A DNA stretch of 64,000 bases from Spinellus fusiger (taxonomy: Eukaryota > Mucoromycota > Mucoromycetes > Mucorales > Phycomycetaceae): assembly GCA_025094145.1 (NCBI GenBank), contig JALLLS010000026.1, positions 186,001 through 250,000 of the forward strand, written 5' to 3'. Under the pieces are notes generated by a model. The model did not search any database. It was not told the origin of the DNA and saw nothing but the letters and a program-made list of their open reading frames with translations. Below, piece by piece: positions 1 to 11,595 of this stretch (its first letter is position 1; each line of letters starts with the position of its first letter). The position numbers and the translations under genes are program-made.

Positions 1-56
1 GGAGAAAAGATGGACATGGAATAAGAAGGATTGGAGCAATAAAATAAAGGTCAACC

Positions 57-1751
57 TTAAGCCGCTAGATCATTGGGTCCATGAGCAAGACTCACAACAA
101 CAGAAGCAGACAAAACACTAAGGAATTTACACCACTTCCAACTAGAGTCCACGGCATCCTGAGCCAGTGCCAGTGACTGTCTTTTCCCATAGGCACACAA
201 GGCAGAAGGAGAGAGTGGATGTGGAGGATCTCGAAGAGCATTGATCGTGCCCTCAACTTCCGACAACGGACGACAGCATAAATCAGGGTGAAGCAGCAAT
301 TGGTATATATCCTCCTTAAATCCACCATCGTCTCCATTCTCACTCAATCCATCGAGAAAACTAAGGGTATCGTCCAATACATTGCGCTCAGGCACATTAT
401 GACAGTCCCATGTCTTGTGAGGGACAGGCCATTCTTGGTGAGAGGAGTACAGAGGAGAAGGAGAGTCAAAGTAGTGGAGGGGTGGCGTCATGGGTGAGAG
501 TGGGTGACGGGCATCAGAGGAAAAGTAGTGGTAGGTCAAATCAGCCATGTTCTCCAGTCCACATGGGCTTGAGAGGGACGAGGACGAGGACATGGAGAGC
601 ATAGAGGAGTCGGAGGAAGTGACTGATTCTGGGTACATTCGAGTGCGTCGCATTTCGGCATTGTTAGCAGGGGCTGGGATCGGCAGTGTATGGTAAGGAT
701 CACAGACTCTCTGTACGCAATGACAGGCTTCTTTGGTGTGGATGGACTCCCACTCCTTTGGCTGCCACTCGATTCCAGTGGAGAGCGGGTCTTGGACGTG
801 GACTCTTTCTTGGTACTGCTGTCGGAGGCGTCTTACTCTTCTGCGTCTGCGGTGTCTGCGCTGCTGCTCTTCTTCTGTATTCAATTCAGGCAGTGGTTGT
901 GAATCTGAGAGAGAAATCCTTATTGTGTCTGAGTTGGTAACCATGGTAGTATCGGTAGCATGTGTAGCACTTGTGGCGCTCAGTCTACGACTAGCACTGG
1001 TAGCACTAGCACTACTGGCATTGCTATGGCTTCGAGATCGACTAAAGAGTGAAGAGACCAAAGACAAGGAAGAGAGTCTGGACATTGACAAGGAAGAGAC
1101 AGGAGGCATGGGATGGTGTATAGCCGAATCTGCGCCATCAGATATGTTGTTATTATTACTATTATTATGACTATTATTAGGACTATTATTATTATTATTA
1201 TTTGCAGTGTTTTCGCTGACTCCATTGGCTACATAGTCTGGCTGCCGAAACTGCTCCAACTGGTCTTTGTGTGCCTGAAGACGACGCTCAAAGACCTGTA
1301 TCTGACTATTGTAGTGATGGAATTCCTTGGTGCTGTCGACATCACTATTGTAAAACCCGTCCTGCTGCCCAATGTTCATGACAGCGTGGATGGTTGCGTT
1401 GGTGTCTGTTTTTAAGAGATCAATCTGTGTCTGTAGAAATACAACTTGTTGAATTACATCTGATAAACCTTCTTCTAATAATCTTCTACGTAATCGAGTA
1501 GTAGCTCGTTGGATTAATTCCTCTTTTAGTTGCTGTTCTTGGTCTTTGTCCATTCGACCTGTCCAGGGGTAGTCACGCGGGGTTTCCATGGGATTAGGTG
1601 CCTGACCGTTGATTGGCATGACAGTTTCCATGGTGTTAGTATGAGTATCGTTGAATTCAATAGGTGAGTGCTCAATAAAGGCACCGATAGGATTTGGCAT
1701 AATGCGAGTGTAGATAGGATAATGTGTTCTATTTATTATTGTTCTTAGCAT
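57..1751 (-). CDS. Hypothetical low-complexity coiled-coil protein, 564 aa
   Basis: A single uninterrupted frame of 565 codons; I do not recognise a family. From N to C terminus it shows a short N-terminal segment, a charged helical region (about residues 65-175, rich in E, Q, R and L, likely coiled coil), an Asn-rich run (about 183-205), a Ser-rich stretch (about 217-265), a strongly basic patch of consecutive Arg residues (about 297-311) and a Ser/Pro/His-rich tail. Several in-frame Met codons occur near the start (for example MPNPIGAF at residue 18 and METVMP at 41), so the true start is uncertain. The long open frame and amino-acid bias support coding; the last ~40 codons could be intronic or UTR. 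Possibly a regulatory or scaffold protein, but no function is assigned. Confidence 0.55.
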   Translation of the reverse strand: MLRTIINRTHYPIYTRIMPNPIGAFIEHSPIEFNDTHTNTMETVMPINGQAPNPMETPRDYPWTGRMDKDQEQQLKEELIQRATTRLRRRLLEEGLSDVIQQVVFLQTQIDLLKTDTNATIHAVMNIGQQDGFYNSDVDSTKEFHHYNSQIQVFERRLQAHKDQLEQFRQPDYVANGVSENTANNNNNNSPNNSHNNSNNNNISDGADSAIHHPMPPVSSLSMSRLSSLSLVSSLFSRSRSHSNASSASATSASRRLSATSATHATDTTMVTNSDTIRISLSDSQPLPELNTEEEQQRRHRRRRRVRRLRQQYQERVHVQDPLSTGIEWQPKEWESIHTKEACHCVQRVCDPYHTLPIPAPANNAEMRRTRMYPESVTSSDSSMLSMSSSSSLSSPCGLENMADLTYHYFSSDARHPLSPMTPPLHYFDSPSPLYSSHQEWPVPHKTWDCHNVPERNVLDDTLSFLDGLSENGDDGGFKEDIYQLLLHPDLCCRPLSEVEGTINALRDPPHPLSPSALCAYGKRQSLALAQDAVDSSWKWCKFLSVLSASVVVSLAHGPNDLAA

Positions 1752-4322
1752 TGGTGGTGTTTTTATAAAGCAAAAGGTACCTACAAATAAGCTTACGTTT
1801 TTTTATATGTCTATCCAAGAAATGTAAGTACGGGAAAAGAAGAAGAAAGAGGAATAAAACAAAGCACTTTAATACTTTACATCATGGCATCTTTCCCTTT
1901 TGAGTGCCCCTTGCCCCGTTGATTTATAGACCAACTAAGGCTATGACTTTCTTTTTCTTAGTTATTATCTATTTATTATCTATTTATTATATATTTATTA
2001 TCTATTTATTATCTATTTTCAACAGTGTCATTAGGATATAAAAAGAAAAAAGAAAAAAGAAACAGTAGAGGGTGGAGATGAAGAATCACCAGCCTGATCT
2101 ATCACTAGGCATTCATAGGTCACTAGGTAAGAAAGGGATTCCCCAGCATGGTTTGGTCATCCTGTATGAATGAGGCCACGGATCACCCATACCATCTTAT
2201 TCTCCAGTAGATTTCATCATGGAAGCACTTATTCCACTCTAAAGATATATAGAGAAAGAGAAGAGATCTATAGAGAAAGACAAAGATCCTATGGATCCTC
2301 TATATATGTACATCCATGGGCAGGTATGCAGGTAGGTTTGAATTCAAGTCCTTCTTTCTCCATCTATAGAAATACAATGCGTCCATCACAAATCAAGTTG
2401 AACAATAACAGGTCAGTCTATGAGTCTACATCATGTCAACTTGTTCACTTATTCATTGATCTGTGAATGTGTAGGTGCAGATTTCTTCATTTCCTTTCTC
2501 CTTTCTCTCTTGGGTTCTCTTTTTATTATTATTTTTATATATATTTATATATCGAGTCTACCCTCATCCCTACGTTTTCTCCTCTTTTTTCTTCTTTTTC
2601 TTCTTTTTTTCTTCTTTTTTTTTCTTTCTTATTGACTTGCAATTCTGGTAGATATTAAGCCTCATTCATTCACATCCAACACTTGTAAACTTAAATTCGC
2701 CCCCACCCACCACCACTACACTACACTACTTAAACACTCATCCCCTCCCCTCCCTTCCCCTTCCCTCCCCTCTCCTCCCCTCCCAACTCTATCTCCTTCC
2801 TCCTCCCCCTCCCCCTCCCCCTCCCCACTCCTTTTTTCTTTTCTTTCCTTATTCTCTATTTATATATATATATATACATACACATATATATACACATACA
2901 CACATATATATACACATACACACATATATATACACATACACACATATATACACATACACGCACACATACACACACCTACACCTACACCTACATATATATA
3001 CACATACACACATACATATACACATACATGTACATACACCTACACCTACATATACATACACACGTACATATATATAAATATATAAATATATAAATATGTA
3101 CATATATATTACTCTTTTATTTCTGGGCGTTCCAACAACCCCACCCATTCATTCCTTCCTTCCCCTAACCCCAACGTCATTTTCTTCACCTCGACTTGTG
3201 ACAGAAAGCCAAGGAATAAAAAGTCTTCCCCCTGAATAGCTCTTCAATTGAACTGAAATCAGCCTGTGTGTAGAAAACCATCACTTTATCATGTTGGCCC
3301 ATGCTATCTATGATAGAAATGAAGCAATGGAATTCAAAGACCGATAAGAATGATGCCATGACAGTGAGCTTACACAAGAGATCAAGTAAAGAGGGTGAAT
3401 GGACGATGTGTGGGGAAGAAGAGAAAGGGGGAGGTGCGGTGTTATAAAAAAGAGGATGTAGGACCGGTAGATGATGATACTGCATACAAGCGAATAGTAA
3501 TATGCCATCTTATCAATAACGTTGTCTCTCTGTCTATTCTAGCACACGTTCCTTCTGTACCCCACGTTTTGCGACACCTTTAGTTTATTTGAAAGGTTAC
3601 ACGATCGACACTTAAACATCCTCTTGGCATGTTCCTCGGTGGTCTCAATAAGATCAAGTGAGAAAGAAAGAAAGAATGATAATAAAAGAGAGAGAGACCA
3701 TTCAGAAAGGAATCCAGACTATAAGGAATCCACGCATAAGAGCGAGCAACAGAGCCTTGTTTGGCAAGAGACAAGGCTGTTTCTTGTTGTACTGAGAAGA
3801 GAAGACTGCACCAATGTGTCGACGCTATTCACTGTCATTTGTACAACTTGCTATTTTAATATGTCTATTTCCAACAAGTTCGAATGCTTAACAAGTAACC
3901 CATGAATGGAATGTATGCACACCCCAACCTCCCCCTTTTTTTTCTTTTTTTTCTTTTTTGCTATTTTATTGTTTCTGCTTCTACTTGTTTACTTTTTCCA
4001 TATTACAAAGCCAGTCTAACTGCTGTTTATTGACTTGTATATTTGCGCAACACATTCAAATGAATATGCGGAATACTTATGCAGTCTACCCCACGAAATC
4101 TTATTCAACAAAAGACATTGCAGTAGCCTATAACACATCTATTCTAACTAACTTGTTCCCTCCCCCCCCCTTTTTTTTCTTCTTCTTGTTTTCTTCTTCT
4201 TGTTTTCTTTTCTTTCTCTAATGGGATAAGGGTTAAGCTTTCTGACCAGCATTCCTAAGACAACAATGTAAATACAAGGAATGACGCATCAAGGTAGATA
4301 TGTGGACCCTACAGCAGATAAC
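1752..4322. other. Intergenic region rich in simple repeats
   Basis: No convincing gene. It contains ATTTATT-type repeats (about 1965-2015), T-rich tracts (2575-2630), a C/T-rich block (2700-2830), and a long mixed CA/TA microsatellite (2860-3100). A 57-codon open stretch on the minus strand near 3186-3360 was considered but shows no recognisable motif. Confidence 0.6.
2860..3100. repeat. Compound CACA/TATA microsatellite
   Basis: Imperfect repetition of cacatatatatacacata-like units for about 240 bp, followed by TATAAATA units. Open frames across it are repeat artefacts. Confidence 0.9.
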
Positions 4323-6827
4323 TTACATCGCCTCTATGTCTGTCTTGTACTTGGTATTGATGGCCATTCGCTTGAGTTTCTGGGCAGCAGTGAGCAGTCC
4401 CTAGAAGAAATAAAGTGAGAACTAGTCACTAGGGTTTTCTGGTCTATAGAAGAAAAGAGATCATAGTAATAAAGGTGCATTGATGAAGTTGGGTGGAAGA
4501 TCCTTACATTTTCAGAAGTCCACTCTTCTGAGCACAAATGAACAGCCACCACCACTTCTGCGGGCTTGAACTTTGCTTTTTTAGCCTCAGACTGGAGCTG
4601 TTCCAAAACAGCCTTGGTAATCTTAGGATCTTCACACAGCACAGACAATTCTCTTGTGGCATTAACATCCACTTGTTTGGCCAGACTTCTCAGTTGTGCT
4701 TCGACAGCCACCACCAAAGCCACTGGACGGGCACATTGGGAGTCTGCATGCACACAGACATTGGCCACACCCATGGCTGTTTTGTATACAGATTCTAACT
4801 TCTCAAGGGCAATGTATTCACCGTTGCTCAGCTTCACCAAGTTCTTGATGCGATCAATGACTGACAAGGTACCGTCCTCGTTCCATTCTCCCACATCCCC
4901 TGTCTTGAGCCAGCCGTCTTCTGTGATGGTCTCCTTGGTGAGTTCTTCCTGCTTCCAGTAACCTGTTGTCACAGAAGAACCACGCACCCAGATCTCTCCC
5001 TGGGGCTTGGGTTCATTGGTGGATAGGTAGTTGGCTTCAGGGATGTCTACCAGTTTGATCTCACAGCAGGCCACAGGTGCACCCACAGGACCATTGGAGA
5101 ATACTTCTGGAACCATGATGGCTGTCATTCTATGCATGAGATTAGATCCATGGGGTATTTTTCCATAGCTAGTGATGGAGGTGGTAGTGATAATAATACT
5201 AGTGGTGATAATAATACTAATAATAAACAAAGCTTACCCACAACCTAAACAGAACCATAAAGTATATTAGCAAAACAAAAATAACACTCCATATCCAACT
5301 ATAAAATGTACAACTCACTTTCTGTCATGCCATAGCCACCCAACACAGGACACACAGTTGTGGTCAGGAATCGCTGTGTCTCCAAGGAAAGAGGAGCACC
5401 ACCACTCAGGGCAAACCGAAGCCGACCTCCCAACTGTGCCTTGACCTTATTAAAGACTGCAGTATCTAATAATCCAGTAGGCAATCCACGCTCCATCAAC
5501 CACGCCTTTGTATTAAAGGCACGATGAAAAATGGCCTGGGCAGCAGGACTTGTTTTCTGGACATTGCCCAAAACACCCTTACGAATGGATTCCCATACAG
5601 CAGGAACACCAGTAATAATAGAAGGGCGGAACTCCTTGATATCTCCCTGACACTTGCGTACAGATGTGTCTGTCAATGTACGAGGATTGCCATAACCAAG
5701 GGTAATGCCCCAGAAGATGCCTAAGTTCTCGGCAATGAATTCAAGGACATGGGCCAATGGTAAGTAGGCCATCATGGTATCAGTCTCAAAGATGTGTTCA
5801 CCCAAGATAGTATCCACACCAGCAACTATAAAAAGAAGAAGAAGAGAAAGAAGAGAAAGAAACATCAATAGAAAAGGAGAGAAAAGAAAGAGGAGGTGAG
5901 TTGATCTGATAGTGGACATGCACTTGTATAACTTACTTCCTCCCACCAGATTATAATGCTTGAGAATAACACCTTTGGGTTTGCCAGTACTGCCAGAAGT
6001 ATACATAATACAGCACATATCTTCACGCATGGGCTTTGTGGGTGGAATAGGGTGCTCGCGTCCCTTTTCCTTGAGTTGTTGAAGGGACACCACACCCTCT
6101 CCCAGGTGCTCCTTCAAAGAGGCCAGTGTGTTTTCATTGGCATCTCCTGTATACACCACCACAGGCTTCTTTATGCAGTCAGGAAGCACATCCAACACAG
6201 TAGGAAGCAGATCAGCACTTGTAAACAGGGCTTCTACTTCTGTCTCATTCATGGAATGCAACAGTCCCTCGGCCCCCAGGGTTTCGTAGGCAGTGACAAT
6301 GGTCATGTTTTGTGTGAATGCACCGTGAGCCATCATCATCCAGTCAGCCCTAGCCAACACCCCCTTCCATGTCAGTGATGGGACTCTTTCTTTCTTATTG
6401 ACTTTGTAGAGATATGTCTATGATGGACTTACGTTGTGGGTGCAAAGATCTCTATTTTAGCCTTGACAGGAACTCCCAAGGCCACTAAACCAGCACCGAT
6501 CTCATGCACAGCAACAGATACCTCAGTATAGGTGAGGTTGTTGTAGGGTGACAGTTGGAAATACTTCCATGTCTTGGTTTGCTTCTGTTCTACATCATTC
6601 ACCACCTTGACAATTTCTTTGGTTTCCTCAATCACATCCACAACCGTTCGATAGGCCATGGCAGGTTTGTTGGGTCTGTGTCTGACACTGTACTGCAATA
6701 CATCATAGAGGGTATGGACACCTTGAGCGGGTGTATCGACTACCTCATCCAAGGCCAGTGTGGATCTTCTCACACGGTCCTCTCCTTGCACCTTTTCACC
6801 AATATAAGCAGAGCATTTTGGAGCCAT
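4323..6827 (-). CDS. Long-chain fatty acyl-CoA synthetase (AMP-binding), 673 aa
   Basis: Activates long-chain fatty acids to acyl-CoA using ATP and CoA. Six exons read on the minus strand: 6827-6433, 6349-5937, 5825-5319, 5244-5238 (7 nt), 5129-4508, 4400-4323; they sum to 2022 nt in frame. Visible motifs: AMP-binding P-loop MYTSGSTGKPKG (about residue 245), AYLPLAHVLE, GYGMTESCGM (the SCG comes from the 7-nt exon plus flanking bases), GWLKTGDVGEW, and DRIKNLVKLSNGEYIA, the signature of the yeast Faa1/Faa4-type ACSL family. Length (673 aa) is close to family size (~700). The C terminus ends in IEAM, so no peroxisomal PTS1. The start MAPKCSAYIGE lies directly after a CAAA-repeat leader. I cannot tell which FAA paralogue it is. 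Confidence 0.93.
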
Positions 6828-6862
6828 TGTTTGTTTGTTTGTTTGTTTGTTTGTTTGTTTGT
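6828..6862 (-). repeat. (CAAA)n tetranucleotide leader abutting the acyl-CoA synthetase start
   Basis: About eight copies of CAAA (GTTT on the plus strand) end immediately before the ATG at 6827, so the repeat sits in the predicted 5' UTR of the synthetase mRNA. Confidence 0.85.
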
Positions 6863-7440
6863 CTTTTTGGTTATCAGAGTCTCTCTCTTTTTGAAGAATC
6901 AATAATATGAGAATAAGAGAAAGAGAGGGAGAAACAAGAAAGGAGAAACAAGAAAAAACAAGGGCTATTTATTGGTAAATATCCGTATTTTCCCTTTTTG
7001 CTTTTTCGGTTCTTACACAGTAGGAGGTTTAGACTCCAGGCGGAGTGAAACAATAGAGATACGAAGCCTTAAGGACACTTGATTAGGATGATAGAGGTCT
7101 TTGAATATCCTACTTTTTATGCGAACAATGTTATATTACTTTCATCATCTTCACGTGAAGAAAAAAGATGGATACAAAAGAGAATGTACAAAAGACGTAC
7201 AAGAGGTGCTGATGAAGCGCAGATTCGACACCGATTCAGCTACAGTTACAGCAAGTTACAGCAAGTTACAAGTGGCAGATTATAAATTATAAATGACTAG
7301 TGACTGCCCGGACCTCTTGAAGATAGCCAGCACGACAGCTCCAAGCATAGTGTACAGCCATAGACACACATTGCTAGGCCCAGCCATTGAAAATAAGAAG
7401 AATAGTCTATTGCCACCGTCCAGAATTGAATTTTCTGCAT
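6863..7440. other. Intergenic region upstream of the acyl-CoA synthetase
   Basis: Presumed promoter of the minus-strand synthetase, with A/G-rich tracts. Nothing else recognisable; the small open frames near 7079-7292 look random. Confidence 0.5.
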
Positions 7441-7482
7441 AATGCTGCCTTATATCTCAATTTTATTTTCTACCTTACTAAA

Positions 7483-8340
7483 ATGTCTCAAACTAAGATT
7501 AAAGATCAATGAAAATTCGGCTCTGAACTTTCAGCCTTAATTCGTCACAAAATTATTAGTCTCAGGGAAGCCCAAACCAAGTATACTAAAATTGAGGGAC
7601 ATTGTGTAGGTGTCAAAAGGAACACAGAGGAGTCACACATGGCCAACCTCGTTCAGGAAGACCCCAAAGGATCAAATGCAAAACATCATACTATGGTCAG
7701 GCCTCAACCCTGTCGTATGCCTCTTGCTCCATTGGTCTTTTCATTGACTGAACTCTAAAGCGAGTGTGAGGCGAGTTTCTTACAATACATCCTGCCAAGC
7801 AGTTTAGCGAATGACCTTCTGTTCTGCAGTCATGGCTATTAAGCTAATTCTTACTAAAAAGCATAGAATGATGCGGTGTCTGTGGACACAGGAGCACGGA
7901 TTCTGGATGATAGAGCAGTGGAACAACATCAGTTGGTCTGATACATCTCACTTTTGTCTGGGTGGCAATGATGGCTGTCAAAGAGTCATTCGAATGGCTA
8001 GCAAGAAGTATTCAATTTAACATCTACAGAGAAGATCAAAGCCATCTCAGTTATGGTCTGGGGCTGCTTCACTGCAGAGTAAGTAGGGCCCCCTCGTGGT
8101 GGTGAACGGAACCCTTGATTCTAATGGATATGTGAACATATTAGCAAGCATTTCCTTCCATAGATAGATGAAAATGTATACATGACAGCTGTATATTTCA
8201 GGAGAAGGGTGCTTCTTGCTACAAAAGCAAGCACTTTGTGTGGTGGAAGCAATCATAGCATCTAAGTGTTTTATAGCAGTGGCCCACGAATGGTTCTGAT
8301 ATTAACCCTATTGAGAATGTATGGGAGAGTTTTATATATG
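7483..8340 (+). pseudogene. Degenerate Tc1/mariner-type transposase
   Basis: Broken transposase read in several frames. Recognisable pieces in order: an HTH-like stretch (SELSALIRHKIISLREA) near 7530, then WSDTSHF (first catalytic Asp block, normally WSDESKF) near 7940, a VMVWGCF-type motif near 8053, GPLVVVNGT, then FQEKGASCY (normally FQxDNAPCH, so the second catalytic Asp is lost) near 8200, and DINPIENVW (third acidic block) near 8300. Internal stops and frameshifts separate the blocks. This is a dead DDE transposon; I did not determine its inverted repeats. Confidence 0.85.
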
Positions 8341-9046
8341 TATATATATATGTATTTATTTATTTATAAAGAAAGATGTATTGCTAATAGAAAGGCTAGT
8401 ATTAGTACAATCAATAAACACATAGAGCCTGTGGAAACTCCAATATATATATATTGGATTAGTGCAATATCTAGTCAATAGAAGATATACAACTAAAAGA
8501 TGATTTTCTCTCTTCTTATGACGATTTTCTCTCTGTTTTCGATTGAATTCAAGTATGTGCATTTAGTATATATCATGCTGTTTGGAATGAATTGGTGACA
8601 GACCTTTTAGCTACGACTTTGTTACCAATGCCAATACTTTGTGGCCAAATGTACATCAATAAAAAAGATAGAATAGGAGGAATAAAGTTTTGGAAGGCTA
8701 TTTGTCATAGTTATTTCCTACACAAGTCTTACAAAAGTGTCACTCAAATATTGCTTCTAAATTCTAAAAGAATCTACGTCACTCTACACCTTTACTTATA
8801 TTCTATTGTGCACCAGTTACAGCTGTCTTGTCCTCTCTACTCAGAAGACACACCCAGAATGAATACAAAAGATAGTGTTCCACTGTCCCTTCTCTGAGTA
8901 AAGGCAGTCCTACCTTGTTGGCTCTCCGTAAAAAAATAAATAATAAATAAAAATAAAAATTACAACCCAACCCACAATAACAAGAGCTAACAAGGCGAAA
9001 ACAATAATACTTTGGAACGGCTTATTTTATTATTGTTATTTTGGTC
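8341..9046. other. Intergenic region, AT-rich
   Basis: Lies between the dead transposase and TIM54. No gene recognised. The last ~100 bp upstream of 9047 are presumably the TIM54 promoter and leader. Confidence 0.5.
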
Positions 9047-10279
9047 ATGTCATTTCCATTCAAAGCACCCTCCAAGGGCAAGGTCATTTTTGGCAGTGTT
9101 GTTGCTGCACTCGGTGGCACTGTTTATGCTAGCAACCACTATGCAACAGAAAGTAGAAAAAAGTTGAGTGCAAAGGTCTCTTGGTTAGCAGAGAGACCAT
9201 GTGGAGTCCATGTAAGTCCTAAAGAACACCTCCTACTGCCCTCTTTCTCTTTCTCTACTTCTCTTTCTCTACTCCCCCTACAACAGACTCATAGGCTGGT
9301 ATGGAATGGTATAGGAAATGCCACGTAAAGTGTCTGTTTATATCAGCGCTCCTCCCGGGGATCACCTGGAGAAGAGTCGAGTCTGGTTCCAGGAGTATGT
9401 AAAGGTATACAGAAACAAGCCTAGTGGATACACTTGTTGTTGTTATAAAGATGATCATTATATTCATAGCTATGACTATCCTTGTGCCTGTGACAATGAC
9501 GACAGCCCATTCTTGTGGCAGGTGCAGTGGATTATGAAGTCAAGGAGGCCACAAAGCCTGGTCAGATCGAGGCTGCTGTCTGTGAACATGTCCTGCAGTC
9601 CCGTCGTTTAGCAGAGACATCTCAGACCGAGACATCCCAGTCACACACTCTCCTTGGAGCAGTCACACCACCCAAGCGTCTACAAAAAGAACAGCCTATA
9701 GAGGGTATGTTGGCCATTGGTAGAAACGCATGGAAGGAAGTGTTGGGGGGCATGGCCAAGGGTTGTGAGGCTAGTCTTGTTGTGCCTGAGCCAGTAGAAG
9801 TCTCCAGTCAAGAAGGGTCTACACCCAATGAAAGTGAAGAAGTGACTGCTACTATACCCACTACGCCCACTGCACCCACTACACCCACTACACCCACTAC
9901 ACCCACTACTGACGGTGACGCCTTGATGGAGTCTTTTGAACAAGATACACCCCCCGCCTACTTCTCATTACCACCTGCCTTTTCACCTATCATGTATATT
10001 CCTCAAGAGAACATTATTGGATGGACCAACATTCCCTACCGTCTCTATATGTGGGCCAATGACTGGAAGCGTATTGAAAAGGTGGGGGAGCATGTGGCGG
10101 CGGCTGTCTTGAACACAACCCGCCCACTGGAGGCGAGGGATGAGGATCAGGGAGAAAGCGAGAAAATCTATTGGCTTGGAGAAGATGCAGAAGAGATCCT
10201 GAAAAACGACACTGCCATTCAACTAGACGAAAGACTGCGAGATAAAGTGTTCACTTATTCAATGGATCAGCTGCCATAA
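9047..10279 (+). CDS. TIM54: Mitochondrial inner membrane translocase subunit Tim54
   Basis: Component of the TIM22 complex that inserts carrier proteins into the mitochondrial inner membrane. Three exons, 9047-9211, 9315-9404 and 9506-10279, total 1029 nt (342 aa). Diagnostic blocks: an N-terminal hydrophobic segment (VIFGSVVAALGGTVYAS), NHYATESRKKL, SWLAERPCGVH, EMPRKVSVYISAPPGDHLEKSR split over the exon 1/2 junction, and PILVAGAVDYEVKEA after the second intron, a classic Tim54 string. The region around residues 200-225 holds a PTTPT repeat (direct CCCACTACA units near 9860-9910). The C terminus is acidic. The ATG at 9047 is used because it directly precedes SFPFKAPSKGK, and the upstream in-frame codon is TTG. 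Confidence 0.93.
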
Positions 10280-10834
10280 ATCTATCCTTATTTCCTAAAT
10301 AGAATACGACTACTAAACATGTCCTTGTTATGGTCACACACATCACACAAGCACATGACTTGGATTACCCCTGATTCACTAGAGTGACTTGTTTGCCCAC
10401 TAAAGAAATGAAAGAAATGAAAAAGATGATAGGCTATGAAATCACACCCACACACCCATACACTCACGCCTATCTATTTATATATGTATCCATGGAGATG
10501 TATCCATGGAGATGTATCCATGGAGATGTATCCATGGGGATGTATCCATGGAGATCTATTTATCTCTTTCTGAGTCTGTATCTCTATAGCGACACATTAG
10601 AATGATCTGTTCATTGGCTCATACCATCATCATTATCATCATCATTATCATCATCATTATAAAGAAGAATAGGCCAATAGAATCTTTCTATTGAATAAAG
10701 AAAAAGAAAGAAAAAAAAAGAAAAAGAAAAAGAAAAATGAAAAAAAAAATTGAATGAAAAATGAAAAATAAAATAAAAATAAAAAAGTGCATATGTACGA
10801 ATGGTGTAAATACAAAAAAACTATAAATTCAAGG
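10280..10834. repeat. Convergent intergenic region with short tandem repeats
   Basis: Lies between the convergent TIM54 and the small minus-strand gene. Holds five imperfect copies of a 14-bp unit (atgtatccatggag, about 10490-10555), CATCATTAT-type repeats (10625-10660) and A-rich tracts (10700-10790). No gene seen. Confidence 0.7.
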
Positions 10835-11272
10835 TCATGGAAGATCCTTGCTTGTTGTAGTATTAGTAGTAGTAGTGTCTTCTTGCTGATCCTTTTCAAG
10901 AGTGCAGGAGAGGAGAGGAGAGAGAGGGATGTACTCTAGAGGCAAGGTAAGAACAAAACAGTGCTGGTCCCTGACATCCTTTGCTGGCTCAACCAAGGGC
11001 TTTGGCTTTGATTCTTCTTGTAAGAAATAGCTGTCGTTTTCATAATAATGATCGTCCTCCATCCAATCATCATCGAGTTCATTAAAGCAGGCATCGAGCC
11101 ACACTTCTTCTTGGATTTTAATGTCTTGTGGTTGGCAGTGGGGAACATAGAGAGAGTGCAAAAGTACATTGCGTACAAGAACTTGGCGTCTTAGTGGGGG
11201 CTCAGTGCGTCTGTTTTCATCTTCTTGGCATAGCTTGTGTATTGATATCTGAGCAATGTAGTCCATGTCCAA
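10835..11272 (-). CDS. Small hypothetical acidic protein, 145 aa
   Basis: Single open frame, starting MDMDYIAQISIHKLCQED. The N-terminal half (residues 1-60, containing RRQVLVRNVLLHSLYVP) looks like a structured helical domain. The middle is strongly acidic and aromatic (LDDDWMEDDHYYEND), and the C terminus is Thr/Asp-rich. I do not recognise a family. It is tandem with RAD16, which ends 323 bp upstream of its start, and convergent with TIM54. The composition and absence of low-complexity in the first 60 residues support a real gene; function unknown. Confidence 0.6.
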   Translation of the reverse strand: MDMDYIAQISIHKLCQEDENRRTEPPLRRQVLVRNVLLHSLYVPHCQPQDIKIQEEVWLDACFNELDDDWMEDDHYYENDSYFLQEESKPKPLVEPAKDVRDQHCFVLTLPLEYIPLSPLLSCTLEKDQQEDTTTTNTTTSKDLP

Positions 11273-11595
11273 GGGTTGACTATGTTTGTAGCATTTGATA
11301 TTGGAAATAACGGGACTCTTTCTTCTCTGCTAATTTATAGCCGATGGTAAGAAGAAAGAAAAAAGAGAAAGAGAAAGAGATGAAAGATAGGGAGAAGGAT
11401 TGGGCCCGTCAAAAATAGAGAGAGAGAGCCCTCCCATTGTCGGATGCCTAAATACTATCCAATCACTGTTTATTCACGCCATACAATGTTCAAACAGCGT
11501 CATCTATGCCTTGTCTTATTTTGCTCTTCTATTTTCTATTTTATTTTAGCTTTTTTGAAATTTCTATTTATTCTCTGCCATTGAAATAGGCGTGC
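11273..11595. other. Short intergenic region
   Basis: Presumed promoter of the 145-aa gene and 3' flank of RAD16. Contains a purine-rich run (11340-11400) and T-rich tracts. Nothing else recognised. Confidence 0.5.

Noticed and set aside
2849..3148. Open frame of 99 codons over the CA/TA microsatellite
   Set aside because: Pure by-product of the compound repeat; composition is repetitive Tyr/Val/Cys/Ile with no motif.
3186..3485. Minus-strand 99-codon frame (MASFLSVFEFHCF region)
   Set aside because: No recognisable family, and no supporting splice context; kept as unassigned intergenic DNA.
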